The notes under the pieces are model-generated. The model ran no database searches, was not told the DNA's origin, and saw nothing but the letters and a program-made list of their open reading frames with translations. Below, one piece after another: positions 11,909 through 22,030 of a stretch of 64,000 nucleotides of DNA; the first letter of the stretch is position 1, and each line of letters starts with the position of its first letter. The position numbers were made by a program, and so were the translations under genes. Source of the DNA: Providencia stuartii (lineage in GTDB: Bacteria > Pseudomonadota > Gammaproteobacteria > Enterobacterales > Enterobacteriaceae); the NCBI RefSeq assembly GCF_029277985.1, contig NZ_CP119546.1, positions 868,001 through 932,000 on the forward strand, written 5' to 3'.

Positions 11909-11947
11909 AAAAAACAGGTATTGCTTGTTACCCTAACAATACCTGTC
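11909..11947 (-). terminator. Intrinsic terminator after dxs
   Basis: Read on the minus strand, ACAGGTATTG pairs with CAATACCTGT across a loop of 13 bases and is followed by a run of T (the A run at 11909-11914 of the plus strand). It sits 12 bases past the dxs stop. Confidence 0.88.
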
Positions 11948-11958
11948 TATTTTAGACA

Positions 11959-13827
11959 CTACAGTTTTTGTTGATACTGCTCGATAGCGTTCAGAATGCC
12001 TTGGCTATCTAAACCGAGATCTGCAATAAGCTCATCTTGACTACCTTGAGGAATAAAGAAGTCAGGTAATCCAAGGTTTAATACGGGGATCATCTTGCGC
12101 TCGCGCATCAGAAATTCGTTAATACCACTACCCGCACCACCCATGATGGCATTCTCTTCTAGCGTCACTAACATTTCATGACTATTTGCCATTTCCAAAA
12201 TTAATTCTTCATCCAATGGTTTCACAAAACGCATATCAACCACGGTTGCATTAAGTTCTTCAGCGGCAACTAATGCATGCTTGAGCAAAGTACCAAAGCA
12301 GAGGATCGCCACCTTCTCACCTTGGCGTCGAATGACTCCTTTACCAATCGGCAGGGTTTCGAGAGGTTGAAGCTCAGCACCTGTTCCTGTTCCTCGAGGA
12401 TAGCGAACAGCACTTGGGCCTTCTTTATAGTGGTAGCCTGTATGCAGCATTTGACGACATTCATTTTCATCACTTGGCGTCATGATCACCAATGTTGGGA
12501 TACAACGGAGATAGGAGATATCAAAAGCACCTTGATGAGTCTGACCATCTGCACCAACAATCCCAGCACGATCAATAGCAAATAAAACAGGCACTTTTTG
12601 GATCGCGATATCGTGGATCACTTGGTCGTAGCCGCGTTGTAGGAAAGTGGAGTAAATTGCAACAATAGGATTGTAGCCTCCGATAGCTAAGCCAGCAGCA
12701 AAGGTCACCGCATGCTGTTCGGCGATAGCAACGTCAAAGTACTGGTCGGGGTACTCTTTTGAAAAACGCACCATACCGGAACCTTCACGCATTGCAGGTG
12801 TGATCGCCATGAGTTTGCTATCATTCTGTGCTTCATCACACAGCCAATCGCCAAAAATTTTAGAGAATGTAGGCCCCGTTTCTTTACTTTTAGGTAAAGT
12901 AAAAGTGCTAGGGTCAAATTTAGGCACAGCATGCCAGCTAATTGGATCTTTTTCGGCTGGTTCATAGCCACGACCTTTTTTGGTCATGATATGTAAGAAC
13001 TGAGGGCCTTTTAGATCGCGCATATTTTTCAGCGTCTGTACGAGCGCAACAACATCATGACCATCAACTGGACCGATGTAGTTAAAACCAAGCTCTTCAA
13101 ACATGGTGCCTGGAACAACCATACCTTTGATATGCTCTTCGGTTTTCTTTAAGAGCTCTTTAATCGGCGGCATGTTCGAGAACACTTTTTTTCCACCTTC
13201 ACGTAAGGTGGTATAAAGCTTGCCAGAAAGTAAATGCGCAAGGTGATTATTAAGTGCTCCAACATTCTCAGAAATAGACATTTCATTGTCATTAAGAATG
13301 ACTAACATATCCGGCGCGACATCACCAGCATGGTTCATCGCTTCAAAAGCCATGCCGGCAGTAATTGCGCCGTCACCAATCACACAGACGGTTTTACGAT
13401 TCCTATCTTCTTTTTCAGCGGCAATAGCCATACCTAAGCCGGCACTGATTGAAGTTGATGAGTGGCCGACACTGAGTACGTCATATTCACTTTCATCACG
13501 CCAAGGAAAGGGATGTAAGCCATTTTTTTGGCGAATGGTATCGATACGATCGCGGCGTCCCGTCAAAATTTTATGTGGGTAGGCTTGATGACCGACATCC
13601 CAAACGAGGTTATCGAAAGGGGTTTTATAGACATAATGTAATGCGACGGTGAGTTCAACGGCGCCTAAACCAGAGGCAAAATGACCGCTAGATCGACCAA
13701 CACTACTAAGTAAAAATTGCCTGAGTTCATCACATAGCTTAGGCAGGCTTTCTTTCGGTAGCAAACGAAGCTCTTCCGGTGTTTCTGCCAGCGCTAGTGT
13801 TGGATACTTAGCGATATCAATACTCAT
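11959..13827 (-). CDS. dxs: 1-deoxy-D-xylulose-5-phosphate synthase Dxs
   Basis: Thiamine-diphosphate enzyme joining pyruvate and glyceraldehyde 3-phosphate, the first step of the non-mevalonate isoprenoid pathway; the product also feeds thiamine and pyridoxal synthesis. ATG 13827 gives 622 residues (E. coli 620) starting [20 protein letters not shown]; the frame continues 27 codons upstream into the ERIC-like repeat without conservation. Motifs include [17 protein letters not shown], the ThDP motif [18 protein letters not shown] through NDNEMSIS, and the transketolase-type block [17 protein letters not shown]. It follows xseB and ispA in the same direction, but with a 248-base gap holding a hairpin and an ERIC-like element. 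Confidence 0.97.
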   Translation of the reverse strand: MSIDIAKYPTLALAETPEELRLLPKESLPKLCDELRQFLLSSVGRSSGHFASGLGAVELTVALHYVYKTPFDNLVWDVGHQAYPHKILTGRRDRIDTIRQKNGLHPFPWRDESEYDVLSVGHSSTSISAGLGMAIAAEKEDRNRKTVCVIGDGAITAGMAFEAMNHAGDVAPDMLVILNDNEMSISENVGALNNHLAHLLSGKLYTTLREGGKKVFSNMPPIKELLKKTEEHIKGMVVPGTMFEELGFNYIGPVDGHDVVALVQTLKNMRDLKGPQFLHIMTKKGRGYEPAEKDPISWHAVPKFDPSTFTLPKSKETGPTFSKIFGDWLCDEAQNDSKLMAITPAMREGSGMVRFSKEYPDQYFDVAIAEQHAVTFAAGLAIGGYNPIVAIYSTFLQRGYDQVIHDIAIQKVPVLFAIDRAGIVGADGQTHQGAFDISYLRCIPTLVIMTPSDENECRQMLHTGYHYKEGPSAVRYPRGTGTGAELQPLETLPIGKGVIRRQGEKVAILCFGTLLKHALVAAEELNATVVDMRFVKPLDEELILEMANSHEMLVTLEENAIMGGAGSGINEFLMRERKMIPVLNLGLPDFFIPQGSQDELIADLGLDSQGILNAIEQYQQKL

Positions 13828-13863
13828 TAGGGGCTCACTACTATTATAATTGTTAAAAGGTAA

Positions 13864-13990
13864 TATACTCGTCATATATCCAGTTGCCGCATTGTTGACT
13901 AGGCCCAACCCTATGGGGCATCTAGTTTGCGGTGCTGTTAGCGACTTATTGGTTGTTCGCTCAGCGGTACTACGAATTATTTAGAGTATA
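13864..13990. repeat. ERIC-like repeat upstream of dxs
   Basis: Exactly 127 bp between TATACTCGTCATATATCC at the left and GAATTATTTAGAGTATA at the right; 18 of the outer 27 bases agree when the right end is compared with the consensus end of the three copies in this window. 127 bp is the published typical ERIC length. It lies in the ispA-dxs gap, with its left end 37 bases before the dxs start. Confidence 0.72.
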
Positions 13991-14011
13991 ACGCTGGGTA
14001 ATCCCAGCGTT
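13990..14011. other. Perfect hairpin abutting the ERIC-like element, ispA-dxs gap
   Basis: AACGCTGGG (13990-13998) and CCCAGCGTT (14003-14011) form a 9-bp stem with a TAAT loop. No T run follows on either strand, so this may be a weak terminator, an RNA-stabilising hairpin or an RNase target between ispA and dxs. Confidence 0.45.
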
Positions 14012-14075
14012 CGAATTCAGCTATTATGCCACTTTTATCATCATACGTCTGAATGTAAAGTGGCTTTATATAAGA

Positions 14076-14993
14076 TCAGCTTTTACGCTCGATAATGAAA
14101 TTAGCTAATGCGATTAAGGTTTGCGTATTATAGCCTTGTGCTTCAATGACTTTTAAGGCTTCAAGGGCATTAAAATAAAGTTCACGCGCTTTTTCTTGAG
14201 CTGCTTCAAGCCCCAGTAATGAGGGATAAGTGCTCTTTTCATGCTCTGCATCTGCACCTTGACGCTTACCTGTGATTTCGCTGTCACCAATGACATCTAG
14301 AATGTCGTCTTGTACTTGAAATGCCAGACCGATAGCTTCAGCATAATGATCTAAAGCAGATAATATTTGATAGCCGTTATCTCCAGCGGCATAGGCGCCC
14401 ATGCGAATGGCCGCTCGTATGAGTGCACCTGTTTTATGTTGATGAATTTGCTCTAGTTCCGCAAGGCCGACACGTTTACCTTCAGCTTCAAGATCAAGGG
14501 CTTGTCCACCGCACATGCCTGCTAAACCACTGGCATAAGCCAGCTCTGACAGCATGGCAATCCGATCTTTATCAGTGACATCTGGCATGGGGGCGGAGGA
14601 AAGTAATTGGAATGCTAATGTTTGTAGCGCATCGCCGGCTAAAATCGCATTTCCTTCACCAAATTTTATATGGCATGTCGGTTGCCCACGGCGTAAATCA
14701 TCATCATCCATCGCTGGGAGATCATCATGAATGAGTGAATAGGCATGAATACATTCAACCGCCGCCGCTGGTGCATCAAGATTAATGGTCTCGACACCAA
14801 GCATACTTCCTACAGTATAGGTTAAAAATGGGCGTAGGCGCTTACCACCGAGCAATGCGCCATGCTTCATCGCAGCAGCAAGCGGTAAATGTGAGAAAGG
14901 AAGCGCATCCAAAGCATCTAATAGATATTGGTTAACTCGCTCATACGCTTGTTGTTGTTGTACTATGAAGCTATTAAGGTGTTGTTCAGACAT
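14076..14993 (-). CDS. ispA: Farnesyl diphosphate synthase IspA
   Basis: Condenses isopentenyl and dimethylallyl diphosphate through geranyl to farnesyl diphosphate, the precursor of undecaprenyl phosphate, quinones and heme O. 305 residues (E. coli 299). The first aspartate-rich motif is LIHDDLPAMDDDDLRRG and the second is FQVQDDILDVIGD; GGKRLRPFL and the Lys/Arg residues around them bind diphosphate. It starts 4 bases past the xseB stop. Its product also supplies CyoE, encoded further along this window. Confidence 0.96.
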   Translation of the reverse strand: MSEQHLNSFIVQQQQAYERVNQYLLDALDALPFSHLPLAAAMKHGALLGGKRLRPFLTYTVGSMLGVETINLDAPAAAVECIHAYSLIHDDLPAMDDDDLRRGQPTCHIKFGEGNAILAGDALQTLAFQLLSSAPMPDVTDKDRIAMLSELAYASGLAGMCGGQALDLEAEGKRVGLAELEQIHQHKTGALIRAAIRMGAYAAGDNGYQILSALDHYAEAIGLAFQVQDDILDVIGDSEITGKRQGADAEHEKSTYPSLLGLEAAQEKARELYFNALEALKVIEAQGYNTQTLIALANFIIERKS

Positions 14994-14996
14994 AAT

Positions 14997-15248
14997 TTAT
15001 TCGGTATCTGGTGAAAAATCATCAAGTGCTTTATTTTCATCATCGCTAAGGAGAATTTGAACGCGTTGTTCAGCCTGTTGGAGGACTTTTTGCCCTTGTT
15101 TAGCGATTTGAATGCCTCGTTCAAATTCATTGAGAGCATCTTCAAGTGGTAGTGAGCCAGACTCAAGGCGAGAAACAATTTCCTCAAGTTCTTTGAGTGA
15201 GTTTTCGAAGCTAACTACTGGTACTTGTTGAGATTTTTCTTTAGCCAT
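14997..15248 (-). CDS. xseB: Exodeoxyribonuclease VII small subunit XseB
   Basis: Small subunit of the ATP-independent single-strand exonuclease, acting in several copies with the large subunit XseA. 83 residues (E. coli 80), almost entirely helical, with [38 protein letters not shown] split across the family signature. It is the first gene of the xseB-ispA(-dxs) cluster and is divergent from thiI. Confidence 0.95.
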   Translation of the reverse strand: MAKEKSQQVPVVSFENSLKELEEIVSRLESGSLPLEDALNEFERGIQIAKQGQKVLQQAEQRVQILLSDDENKALDDFSPDTE

Positions 15249-15467
15249 CTTTCTTCAACCACAAATATTCAATCATTCAATCAAGGGATTATATTCATTT
15301 AGCAGACTAGCGTAGTCTCGCTACGGATACAATTTATTCTTAGTGTTTTTAGATTCAACACACAAGATAGTGCTATAATACGCTTCTTTATTGACAATTG
15401 GTAACCTGTACGTGTGTCACTTTTAAAATACGTGCGCTGGCCCCTATAACATTAACATGCTGCTATT

Positions 15468-16919
15468 ATGAAGTTTATCATTAAGTTATTCCCAGAAATT
15501 ACGATTAAAAGCCAAACCGTTAGGCTACGTTTTATTAAGATCCTCACCAGCAATATCCGTAATGTCCTCAAACCATTAGGCGAAGAAATCGCGGTTGTCC
15601 GTCATTGGGATAACATCGAAGTGCGTGTTAAAGGGGAAACAAAGCACGACGAAATTTGTGACATGCTGACTCGAATCCCTGGTATTCACCATATTTTAGA
15701 AGTTGAAGAAAAACCGTTTACTAGCCTACATCATATTTATGAAATGGCGCATGAGGCATACGGTGCATTACTAGAAAACAAAACCTTTTGTGTTCGCGTA
15801 AAACGCAGAGGGAAGCACGAATTTACATCGATTGAAGCGGAACGCTACATCGGTGGTGGCTTAAATCAACATATTTCATCTGCAAAAGTGAAATTAACCG
15901 ATCCTGATCTCACCGTGCATTTGGAGATCGAAGACGAAAACTTGATCCTCGTGAAAGCGCGTTATGAAGGTATTGGCGGTTTCCCAATTGGTACTCAAGA
16001 AGATGTACTGTCGCTGATTTCAGGTGGTTTTGACTCAGGCGTTTCCAGTTATATGTTGATGCGCCGAGGCTGTCGAGTGCACTACTGTTTCTTTAACTTA
16101 GGCGGTGCAGCCCACGAAATTGGCGTTAAACAAATAGCCCACTATTTATGGAACCGCTTTGGCAGTTCACATAAAGTTCGCTTTATTGCGGTTAATTTTG
16201 AACCTGTTGTGGCAGAAATCCTTGAAAAAGTTGATGATGGCCAAATGGGAGTGGTACTGAAGCGCATGATGGTACGCGCAGCTTCTAAAGTCGCCGAACG
16301 TTATGGTGTACAAGCGATTGTCACTGGCGAGGCATTAGGACAAGTATCAAGCCAAACACTGACCAATTTACGTTTGATTGATAATGCTTCAGATACGTTG
16401 GTATTGCGTCCTCTGATTTCTCATGACAAAGAGCATATCATCAAACTAGCTCGCCAAATCGGTACTGAGGATTTTGCTAAAACGATGCCTGAATATTGTG
16501 GCGTGATTTCGAAAAGTCCTACCGTTAAAGCGGTTAAAGCGAGAATTGAAGCAGAAGAAGCAAATTTTGATTTCAGTATTTTAGACGATGTGGTTGAACA
16601 CGCACAAAATATTGATATCCGCCAGATTGCACAAGAAAGTCGCGAACAAGTGACAGAAGTGGAAATGGTGAGTGAGCTTTCACCAGACAATGAAATCATT
16701 TTAGATATTCGCTCTGTGGATGAGCATGAAGATAATCCATTGTCGATCGAGGGAATTGAAATTAAACATATTCCATTCTATCGACTGGGAACGCAGTTTG
16801 GTGATTTACCAAAAGAAAAGACTTATTTACTGTACTGTGATCGTGGTGTGATGAGTCGCTTGCAAGCGCTGTATCTGCAAGAACAAGGCTTTAGTAATGT
16901 GAAAGTCTATCGCCCGTAA
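15468..16919 (+). CDS. thiI: tRNA 4-thiouridine synthase ThiI
   Basis: Adenylates U8 of tRNA and transfers sulfur from IscS to make 4-thiouridine; the rhodanese domain also delivers sulfur for thiazole synthesis. 483 residues (E. coli 482). In order: ferredoxin-like and THUMP domains (about 1-165), a PP-loop ATPase with the SGGFDSG motif, and a C-terminal rhodanese domain whose persulfide Cys is Cys457 ([10 protein letters not shown]). A TATAAT at 15374-15379 upstream may be its -10 box. It stands alone between divergent xseB and convergent yajL. Confidence 0.97.
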   Translation: MKFIIKLFPEITIKSQTVRLRFIKILTSNIRNVLKPLGEEIAVVRHWDNIEVRVKGETKHDEICDMLTRIPGIHHILEVEEKPFTSLHHIYEMAHEAYGALLENKTFCVRVKRRGKHEFTSIEAERYIGGGLNQHISSAKVKLTDPDLTVHLEIEDENLILVKARYEGIGGFPIGTQEDVLSLISGGFDSGVSSYMLMRRGCRVHYCFFNLGGAAHEIGVKQIAHYLWNRFGSSHKVRFIAVNFEPVVAEILEKVDDGQMGVVLKRMMVRAASKVAERYGVQAIVTGEALGQVSSQTLTNLRLIDNASDTLVLRPLISHDKEHIIKLARQIGTEDFAKTMPEYCGVISKSPTVKAVKARIEAEEANFDFSILDDVVEHAQNIDIRQIAQESREQVTEVEMVSELSPDNEIILDIRSVDEHEDNPLSIEGIEIKHIPFYRLGTQFGDLPKEKTYLLYCDRGVMSRLQALYLQEQGFSNVKVYRP

Positions 16920-16940
16920 CTCGCTACGTTCTATAAGATA

Positions 16941-16974
16941 AAAGCCGATCCCGCTACGCTGTTTCGGCTTTTTG
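16941..16974. terminator. Bidirectional terminator between thiI and yajL
   Basis: AAAGCCGA (16941-16948) pairs with TCGGCTTT (16964-16971), with T after the stem on the plus strand and A before it, so it can serve both convergent genes. Confidence 0.82.
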
Positions 16975-16977
16975 TCA

Positions 16978-17571
16978 TTACTGCTCTAAGTAATCATTAA
17001 TCCCATTAGGTAAAATTAATTGAGATGCAACCTTGCCAGCGATATCACGGCCAACTAGCAACTCAATCAATTTTAAGGCGAAATCAAAGGTAGTTGCAGG
17101 ACCTTGACTGGTTAATAGATTCACTCGCTCATCAAAATACACTCGTTTATCAACCCATTTATTGGCTGCAATCTGATCTTGTAGGGTTGGGAAACATGTC
17201 ATATTCCCCATGGGAAATAATTGATGATATTCCAATACCAGCGCAGGTGCGGCGCAGATTGCGGCAACAATTTTGCCATCAAGATGCATACGTCTTACTT
17301 TTTCAATGACGAGAGGGCTATTTTGGAAGGCCTCTGCACCTTTTAATCCACCCGGAAGCACAATTGCATCGAAAGGATCATCGGCAACCCTAATTAAAGG
17401 CGTATCAGCGATGATTTTGAGTCCTCTCGACGCTGTTATATTAACAGAGCCATCATCAGTCACGCTGGCTAAAGTTACTTTAATACCTGCTCTAACTAAT
17501 AGATCGGCTGTAGTGACTGTCTCTATTTCTTCACTACCATTGGCGATGCATATCAGCACGGAAACCGTCAT
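16978..17571 (-). CDS. yajL: DJ-1/PfpI family protein YajL
   Basis: Homologue of human DJ-1 involved in oxidative stress protection and repair of glycated or otherwise damaged proteins; the exact chemistry is debated. 197 residues (E. coli 196) with the reactive Cys106 in [14 protein letters not shown], the nucleophile elbow typical of the family, and the acidic partner near Glu15 (NGSEEIETV). It overlaps the end of panE by 38 bases, so the two are co-transcribed. Confidence 0.95.
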   Translation of the reverse strand: MTVSVLICIANGSEEIETVTTADLLVRAGIKVTLASVTDDGSVNITASRGLKIIADTPLIRVADDPFDAIVLPGGLKGAEAFQNSPLVIEKVRRMHLDGKIVAAICAAPALVLEYHQLFPMGNMTCFPTLQDQIAANKWVDKRVYFDERVNLLTSQGPATTFDFALKLIELLVGRDIAGKVASQLILPNGINDYLEQ

Positions 17572-18445
17572 TTTTTTCTTCTCGCTGTTTAACTAAATGG
17601 TATAAACGATCGTTCTCAGGAGTATGAAGCCCGTGAGCTCTCGCTTGTTTAATCAGGTAGCCAGTAATGTAATCAATCTCTGTACGGCGTTTATTACGGA
17701 TATCTTGCAGCATTGAAGAGTAGTTATTGGCTGTATTGTGAATGATGCCATAAATATAATTAACGAGCTGAGTTTTATCGGTATGTAGCCCTTCAATTGC
17801 CATCACTTGGCAAATCTCATCGATGAGCGTATTGATTTGTTCTGGATGATTAAGTAAATCACCATTTTTACAATCATAAAGGATGGTTAATGGGTTAATA
17901 ACACAATTTGCAGCCAGTTTTCGCCAACACGTATTTAAAATTTGGTTATGCCATGCAACATCCGGTAGGGCTTCATGCAAAATATCGGCAATCGGATAGT
18001 AATTTTCAGCAAGTGAATTGATGGCACCAATATGGGTTATGCCGTTCGCAACATGAAAAACCTGATTATTTTCTTGCCACGCAGCGTGGGTGGTCACGCC
18101 CGATAAAAAAGGATGCCGTAAAGGGCCTAATTCCTCAAGCGTTCCCATGCCGTTATGCAGTAATAAAATTGGACAGGACTCGGGGATATTATGAAGCAAA
18201 GGGAGTAAGGCATCGGACACTTGCCATGCTTTTAAACAGACAATAACGAGTTCACTATTATGTAAGTGATTAAGGTTGTTACAAGGGATTAATTCACGAA
18301 AAATACGCCCGTCAGGCTCATTAACATCAACAAATATATCGGATTGAGCGATACGTAACCATCCTTGAATATCATGCCCTTGTTCAGCTAATGCGGCAAC
18401 CCACAGCTTGCCGATGGCACCACAACCTATAAGCGTTATTTTCAT
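17534..18445 (-). CDS. panE: 2-dehydropantoate 2-reductase PanE
   Basis: NADPH-dependent reduction of ketopantoate to pantoate in coenzyme A synthesis. ATG 18445, with GGGGAA upstream, gives 303 residues, the E. coli length; an upstream start at 18463 adds six residues. The N-terminal dinucleotide motif is [11 protein letters not shown]. Catalytic and substrate regions are visible in [14 protein letters not shown] (Lys, Asn) and [19 protein letters not shown]. The 3' end overlaps yajL. Confidence 0.95.
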   Translation of the reverse strand: MKITLIGCGAIGKLWVAALAEQGHDIQGWLRIAQSDIFVDVNEPDGRIFRELIPCNNLNHLHNSELVIVCLKAWQVSDALLPLLHNIPESCPILLLHNGMGTLEELGPLRHPFLSGVTTHAAWQENNQVFHVANGITHIGAINSLAENYYPIADILHEALPDVAWHNQILNTCWRKLAANCVINPLTILYDCKNGDLLNHPEQINTLIDEICQVMAIEGLHTDKTQLVNYIYGIIHNTANNYSSMLQDIRNKRRTEIDYITGYLIKQARAHGLHTPENDRLYHLVKQREEKNDGFRADMHRQW

Positions 18446-18588
18446 ATTTCCCCTATGAATCATTTCTTCTAAGCTTGTAAGAATATAACGATATAGACAT
18501 ATGTAAACTCATATTTCCAGTATAGTACTTTTGCTGTCAATAGAAAGCAGCTATCATGCATCGCATTGATTATCAGGAGGTCATAACT

Positions 18589-19080
18589 ATGCCATCATTT
18601 GATATTGTATCTGAAGTAGAAATGAATGAAGTCCGCAATGCGGTTGAAAATGCTAATCGTGAATTAACCACTCGCTGGGATTTTAAAAATGTGACGGCGA
18701 GCTTCGAACTTAATGAAAAAAGCGAATCAATTAAGGTCACTAGTGAGTCAGACTTTCAAGTTCAGCAGCTATTAGACATTTTACGTGAAAAAATGGCAAA
18801 ACGTGGTATTGATGGTGCTGTATTGAATGTCCCTGATGACATTGTGCATAGTGGTAAAACATACAGTGTTGAAGTGACCCTAAAGCAGGGAATTGATACT
18901 GCCACAGCCAAAAAAATCGTGAAGCTAATTAAAGATAGTAAATTGAAAGTACAGGCACAGATCCAAGGGGAGCAAGTGAGAGTAACCGGTAAATCACGTG
19001 ATGATTTGCAATCGGTAATGGCGCTCGTCCGTTCTGGTAATTTAGGCCAGCCATTCCAATTTACTAACTTCCGAGACTAA
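18589..19080 (+). CDS. yajQ: Nucleotide-binding protein YajQ
   Basis: Member of the UPF0234 family; homologues bind cyclic di-GMP or nucleic acids, but the cellular role in enterobacteria is not settled. ATG 18589 is preceded by AGGAGG (18575-18580) and gives 163 residues from [12 protein letters not shown], as in E. coli; an upstream in-frame ATG at 18556 adds 11 residues that are not conserved. The closing motif [11 protein letters not shown] is intact. It converges on yajR. Confidence 0.95.
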   Translation: MPSFDIVSEVEMNEVRNAVENANRELTTRWDFKNVTASFELNEKSESIKVTSESDFQVQQLLDILREKMAKRGIDGAVLNVPDDIVHSGKTYSVEVTLKQGIDTATAKKIVKLIKDSKLKVQAQIQGEQVRVTGKSRDDLQSVMALVRSGNLGQPFQFTNFRD

Positions 19081-19084
19081 CACG

Positions 19085-19117
19085 TAAAAAAGCCCACAGC
19101 ATTTATCGTTGTGGGCT
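19085..19117 (-). terminator. Intrinsic terminator after yajR
   Basis: AGCCCACA (19091-19098) pairs with TGTGGGCT (19110-19117). The A run at 19086-19091 becomes a T run on the minus strand, so it ends yajR transcripts; on the plus strand the T tract is lacking. Confidence 0.8.
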
Positions 19118-19124
19118 ATAGCGA

Positions 19125-20492
19125 TTATATTTGGTCTTTGATGATAGACTCGAGTTGTTCTCGGGAGGTCAATTTTCTATCCACTTTCACATAGACGCCC
19201 ATTTCATCAGGGATAATCGCGGCCTCAAGTACACCGGGTTGAGATAAGAGCAGTGCTTGTAACTTAGCGGTATTTTTAAATTGAGGTGGTAACACAAGGC
19301 GAATACTGCTGACATAAGGTGGTTGCTTCATGGTTAAGCTAACAACAAACCAAATGGCTGTTACTGCTAATCCACCGATAAATACCGCGGCTGCGCCATC
19401 TATATCATATAACCAACCGCCGAGTATCCCTCCGATAGCGACACCTAGAAATTGGCTGGTGGAGTAAACCCCCATTGCGGTACCTTTATAACCTGCGGGA
19501 GCTTCTTTACTGATTAAAGAAGGAAGGATCGCCTCCATAATATTAAAGGCAACAAAAAACAGTTGTAAGCCAACGAAAATCACCCACAAATGGCTTCCTG
19601 ACAGCCATAAGGTTATTTCAGCTAAAGCCAGTATCACAATACAGAATAAAAACACTTGCTTCATTTTTCGGTGTTTTTCAGCGTAGATGATAAAGGGAAG
19701 CACTGAAACAAAAGCGACCAGCATGGTGATAAGGTAAGCTTTCCAATGGTCTTTGGCTAGGTATCCCGCATCGCTCATCATTAAAGGTAAAGCGACGAAG
19801 CTGGACATGAGCAAGGTGTGTAAGCTTAAGATGCCTAAGTTGAGTTTCAATAATTGCGGGTGAGTAATGACCGCCCGTAAATTTCCTTTAACAAAAGCGG
19901 ATTCTCGGTTAGTAATATGCTGGCGGCTATTCGGTACAACAAACAGGGTAACGATGATAGCGCCTCCTGCTAATAGGGTGATTCCCCAAAATAGCCCGCT
20001 TAAGCCAATCCAATGAGTGATGATCGGGCCTAATACTAAGGCAATAGCGAAAGTGATACCAAAGCTAATTCCTAAAAAAGCCATTGCTTTGGTTCGATTC
20101 TGCTCACGCGTTAAATCGGAAAGTAATGCCATAACGGCGGCAGAAATAGCGCCAGCACCTTGCAAGGCTCGGCCAATAATAATGCCCCATATGGAATCAC
20201 TGAGAGCGGCAATCACACTACCAATAATAAAGATAACTAGCCCAATAATAATTAAGGGCTTACGACCAATTTTATCCGACATTAAACCAAACGGTATCTG
20301 AAAGATAGCTTGGCTTAAGCCATAAATACCAATCGCTAGGCCTACCAAAAATTCTGATGAGTCCTTAAGATGAATACCATAGCTGGTCAAAATGGGTAAT
20401 ACCATAAACATCCCTAACATACGTAGGGAGAAAACTGAACCCAACCCCCATGTAGCACGGAGTTCGGAGGTGGTCATTTTGTTATCTTTCAT
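19125..20492 (-). CDS. yajR: MFS transporter YajR
   Basis: Twelve-helix major facilitator exporter with a C-terminal soluble ferredoxin-like (YAM) domain; the substrate is unknown, though a drug/proton antiporter fold is established for E. coli YajR. 455 residues. Visible are motif A (GLMSDKIGRKPLI), GRALQGAGAISAAVMALLSD, SKEAPAGYKGTAMGVYSTSQF, and the YAM domain from about residue 385. No good ribosome site precedes ATG 20492; an ERIC-like repeat ends only a base or two away, so the repeat forms the whole visible leader. Confidence 0.93.
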   Translation of the reverse strand: MKDNKMTTSELRATWGLGSVFSLRMLGMFMVLPILTSYGIHLKDSSEFLVGLAIGIYGLSQAIFQIPFGLMSDKIGRKPLIIIGLVIFIIGSVIAALSDSIWGIIIGRALQGAGAISAAVMALLSDLTREQNRTKAMAFLGISFGITFAIALVLGPIITHWIGLSGLFWGITLLAGGAIIVTLFVVPNSRQHITNRESAFVKGNLRAVITHPQLLKLNLGILSLHTLLMSSFVALPLMMSDAGYLAKDHWKAYLITMLVAFVSVLPFIIYAEKHRKMKQVFLFCIVILALAEITLWLSGSHLWVIFVGLQLFFVAFNIMEAILPSLISKEAPAGYKGTAMGVYSTSQFLGVAIGGILGGWLYDIDGAAAVFIGGLAVTAIWFVVSLTMKQPPYVSSIRLVLPPQFKNTAKLQALLLSQPGVLEAAIIPDEMGVYVKVDRKLTSREQLESIIKDQI

Positions 20493-20493
20493 A

Positions 20494-20620
20494 AATACTC
20501 GTCATACTTCAAGCTGTAGCTGTGTTGGCTTCATTCACTAACCCTGGTCAGTTATGAATGTATTTATCTAGGAATTAGTCACATTTTGCCTTATTACAAC
20601 AAATTAGAATATTGTTAGTT
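20494..20620. repeat. Degenerate ERIC-like repeat upstream of yajR
   Basis: The left end AATACTCGTCATACTTCAAG is the best-preserved ERIC end in the window, followed by TGTTGGCTTCATTCAC and CCCTGGTCAGTTA, which match the ERIC2-primer region as I remember it (reverse complement of AAGTAAGTGACTGGGGTGA). The distal half is decayed and its boundary is set from a 127-bp length, so the right edge is approximate. Confidence 0.65.
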
Positions 20621-20797
20621 ATTATTTTGAGCATAGAAAGGCATTATCTCGCTATGCTAGGCGTGAATAAGCGGGTATTAAAACATAAAAGTTATTCGAT
20701 AGGGTAGGTCGATTCGTCAAATAAAAACGTTCGAAAACATGGTGACTAAATGAAACGGCAGGACTAGCCTGCCGTTAGAGTAACTGCGTGTTAGAAT
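20621..20797. other. Intergenic remainder between yajR and cyoE
   Basis: Together with the ERIC-like repeat this is a gap of about 305 bases. Apart from the repeat and the cyo terminator hairpin at 20755-20776, I see nothing in it. Confidence 0.4.
20748..20776 (-). terminator. Probable terminator of the cyo operon
   Basis: AACGGCAGG (20755-20763) and CCTGCCGTT (20768-20776) form a perfect 9-bp stem with a short loop. On the minus strand it is followed by TCATTTAG, a weak T tract. It sits 22 bases past the cyoE stop. Confidence 0.68.
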
Positions 20798-21685
20798 TTA
20801 TCTAACTAAAGCTATAACAGTATCGGTTGAAACTGTTGGATCAACTGACATCATGACACTCAACGATGTGATAGCCACAATGGAGAAGATAAACAGTTTG
20901 CGAGCCCAAACACGGTCATCATTTTCGGTTTTAAATCCGGAGATTGCCATGCCAAGCCACCAAAGACTAACAGCCGCACCAACAACTAAATATTTATAAC
21001 CAGCGTATCCGCTGATAGCTAACATCAGTGTGGCGACCATAAATGCCAAGATATATAAGAAGATATGGGTTTTAGCCACAGAGATCCCCTTAATAACAGG
21101 CAAAACAGGAATATTGGCTGCTTTATAGTCTTTAAAACGGAAAATCGCGATAGCATACGAATGTGGCATCTGCCACAAACTGAAGATCAATAACAGAATC
21201 AATGCACCGGTATCGAACTCATTTGTGACGGCACAGTAACCAATAACAGGAGGTGCTGCACCAGATAAACTGCCAATTAGCGTGCCATAGACTGATTTAC
21301 GTTTCATATATAGGCTATAGATACCTACATAAACGATGAAACCAATCACCGCAAGGAGCATTGCCAGAGCATTCGCTGCTACAAGAAGTAGCAGCATGCC
21401 AGCAATACCTAATGCAGCGGCGTAAATCAGGCTAATCTTCGGGTCAATCAGCCCTTTAACTAAAGGGCGATTCTTCGTTCTTTCCATGATACGGTCGATA
21501 TCACGGTCGATATAGTTGTTAAAAACACAACCAGAAGCCACGACCAGTGATACACCCAGCAAAGTCGCAATAAACAGCGGATAATCAATCGTGCCTTTTG
21601 AGGCAAGTAGAAAACCGCCGATCACAGAAATTAGATTTCCGAAAATAATTCCTGGCTTGGTCACTTGCAGGTATTGCTTAAACAT
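20798..21685 (-). CDS. cyoE: Protoheme IX farnesyltransferase (heme O synthase) CyoE
   Basis: UbiA-type polytopic membrane prenyltransferase that adds a farnesyl group to heme B, giving the heme O of cytochrome bo3. 295 residues (E. coli 296). The first aspartate-rich motif is [20 protein letters not shown], and about nine hydrophobic segments are visible. Last gene of cyoABCDE. The farnesyl donor is the IspA product. Confidence 0.96.
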   Translation of the reverse strand: MFKQYLQVTKPGIIFGNLISVIGGFLLASKGTIDYPLFIATLLGVSLVVASGCVFNNYIDRDIDRIMERTKNRPLVKGLIDPKISLIYAAALGIAGMLLLLVAANALAMLLAVIGFIVYVGIYSLYMKRKSVYGTLIGSLSGAAPPVIGYCAVTNEFDTGALILLLIFSLWQMPHSYAIAIFRFKDYKAANIPVLPVIKGISVAKTHIFLYILAFMVATLMLAISGYAGYKYLVVGAAVSLWWLGMAISGFKTENDDRVWARKLFIFSIVAITSLSVMMSVDPTVSTDTVIALVR

Positions 21686-21697
21686 ATCGGCAACTCT

Positions 21698-22030
21698 TTA
21701 GTCGAGCATCATATTGATGTTCAGGTTGTACATAATCCACAGAGAGCCAACAACAACGATACCGATGATTAGCATAGTGAACAGAAATGCAATCAGGTTC
21801 CAGCGCTCATCTGATGATGTATTCATGTGCAGGAAACAGACTAAGTGTACAAGGATCTGCACAACTGCCATACCGACAACAGTCCAAAGGATAGCGGCTT
21901 GTGATGCAGTACCTTCCATCACCATCCAGAATGGGATCACTGTCAGGATGACGGATAGAATAAAGCCAATCAGGTATGTTTTAACGCTACCGTGGCTTGC
22001 TCCAGTGTGAGCATCTTTTGCATGACTCAT
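21698..22030 (-). CDS. cyoD: Cytochrome bo3 ubiquinol oxidase subunit IV CyoD
   Basis: Small three-helix subunit that assists assembly of the copper site in subunit I. 110 residues (E. coli 109), with the family segments [37 protein letters not shown] and a third helix near the C-terminus. Its start codon abuts the cyoC stop. Confidence 0.95.
   Translation of the reverse strand: MSHAKDAHTGASHGSVKTYLIGFILSVILTVIPFWMVMEGTASQAAILWTVVGMAVVQILVHLVCFLHMNTSSDERWNLIAFLFTMLIIGIVVVGSLWIMYNLNINMMLD

Larger units (their letters stand above)
11378..11958. other. AT-rich gene-free interval between thiL and dxs, with hairpins
   Basis: About 580 bases between convergent thiL and dxs; in E. coli pgpA and yajO lie in this interval. 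I see no protein gene. It holds the thiL terminator (11405), the dxs terminator (11909), a hairpin AGCTGCC-AAAA-GGCAGCT (11641-11658) and an 8-bp perfect inverted repeat ATCTCATA/TATGAGAT (11679-11698). On the minus strand the 11641 hairpin is followed by TTCTTTTAT, so it could end a short minus-strand RNA, but no promoter is obvious. Confidence 0.5.
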
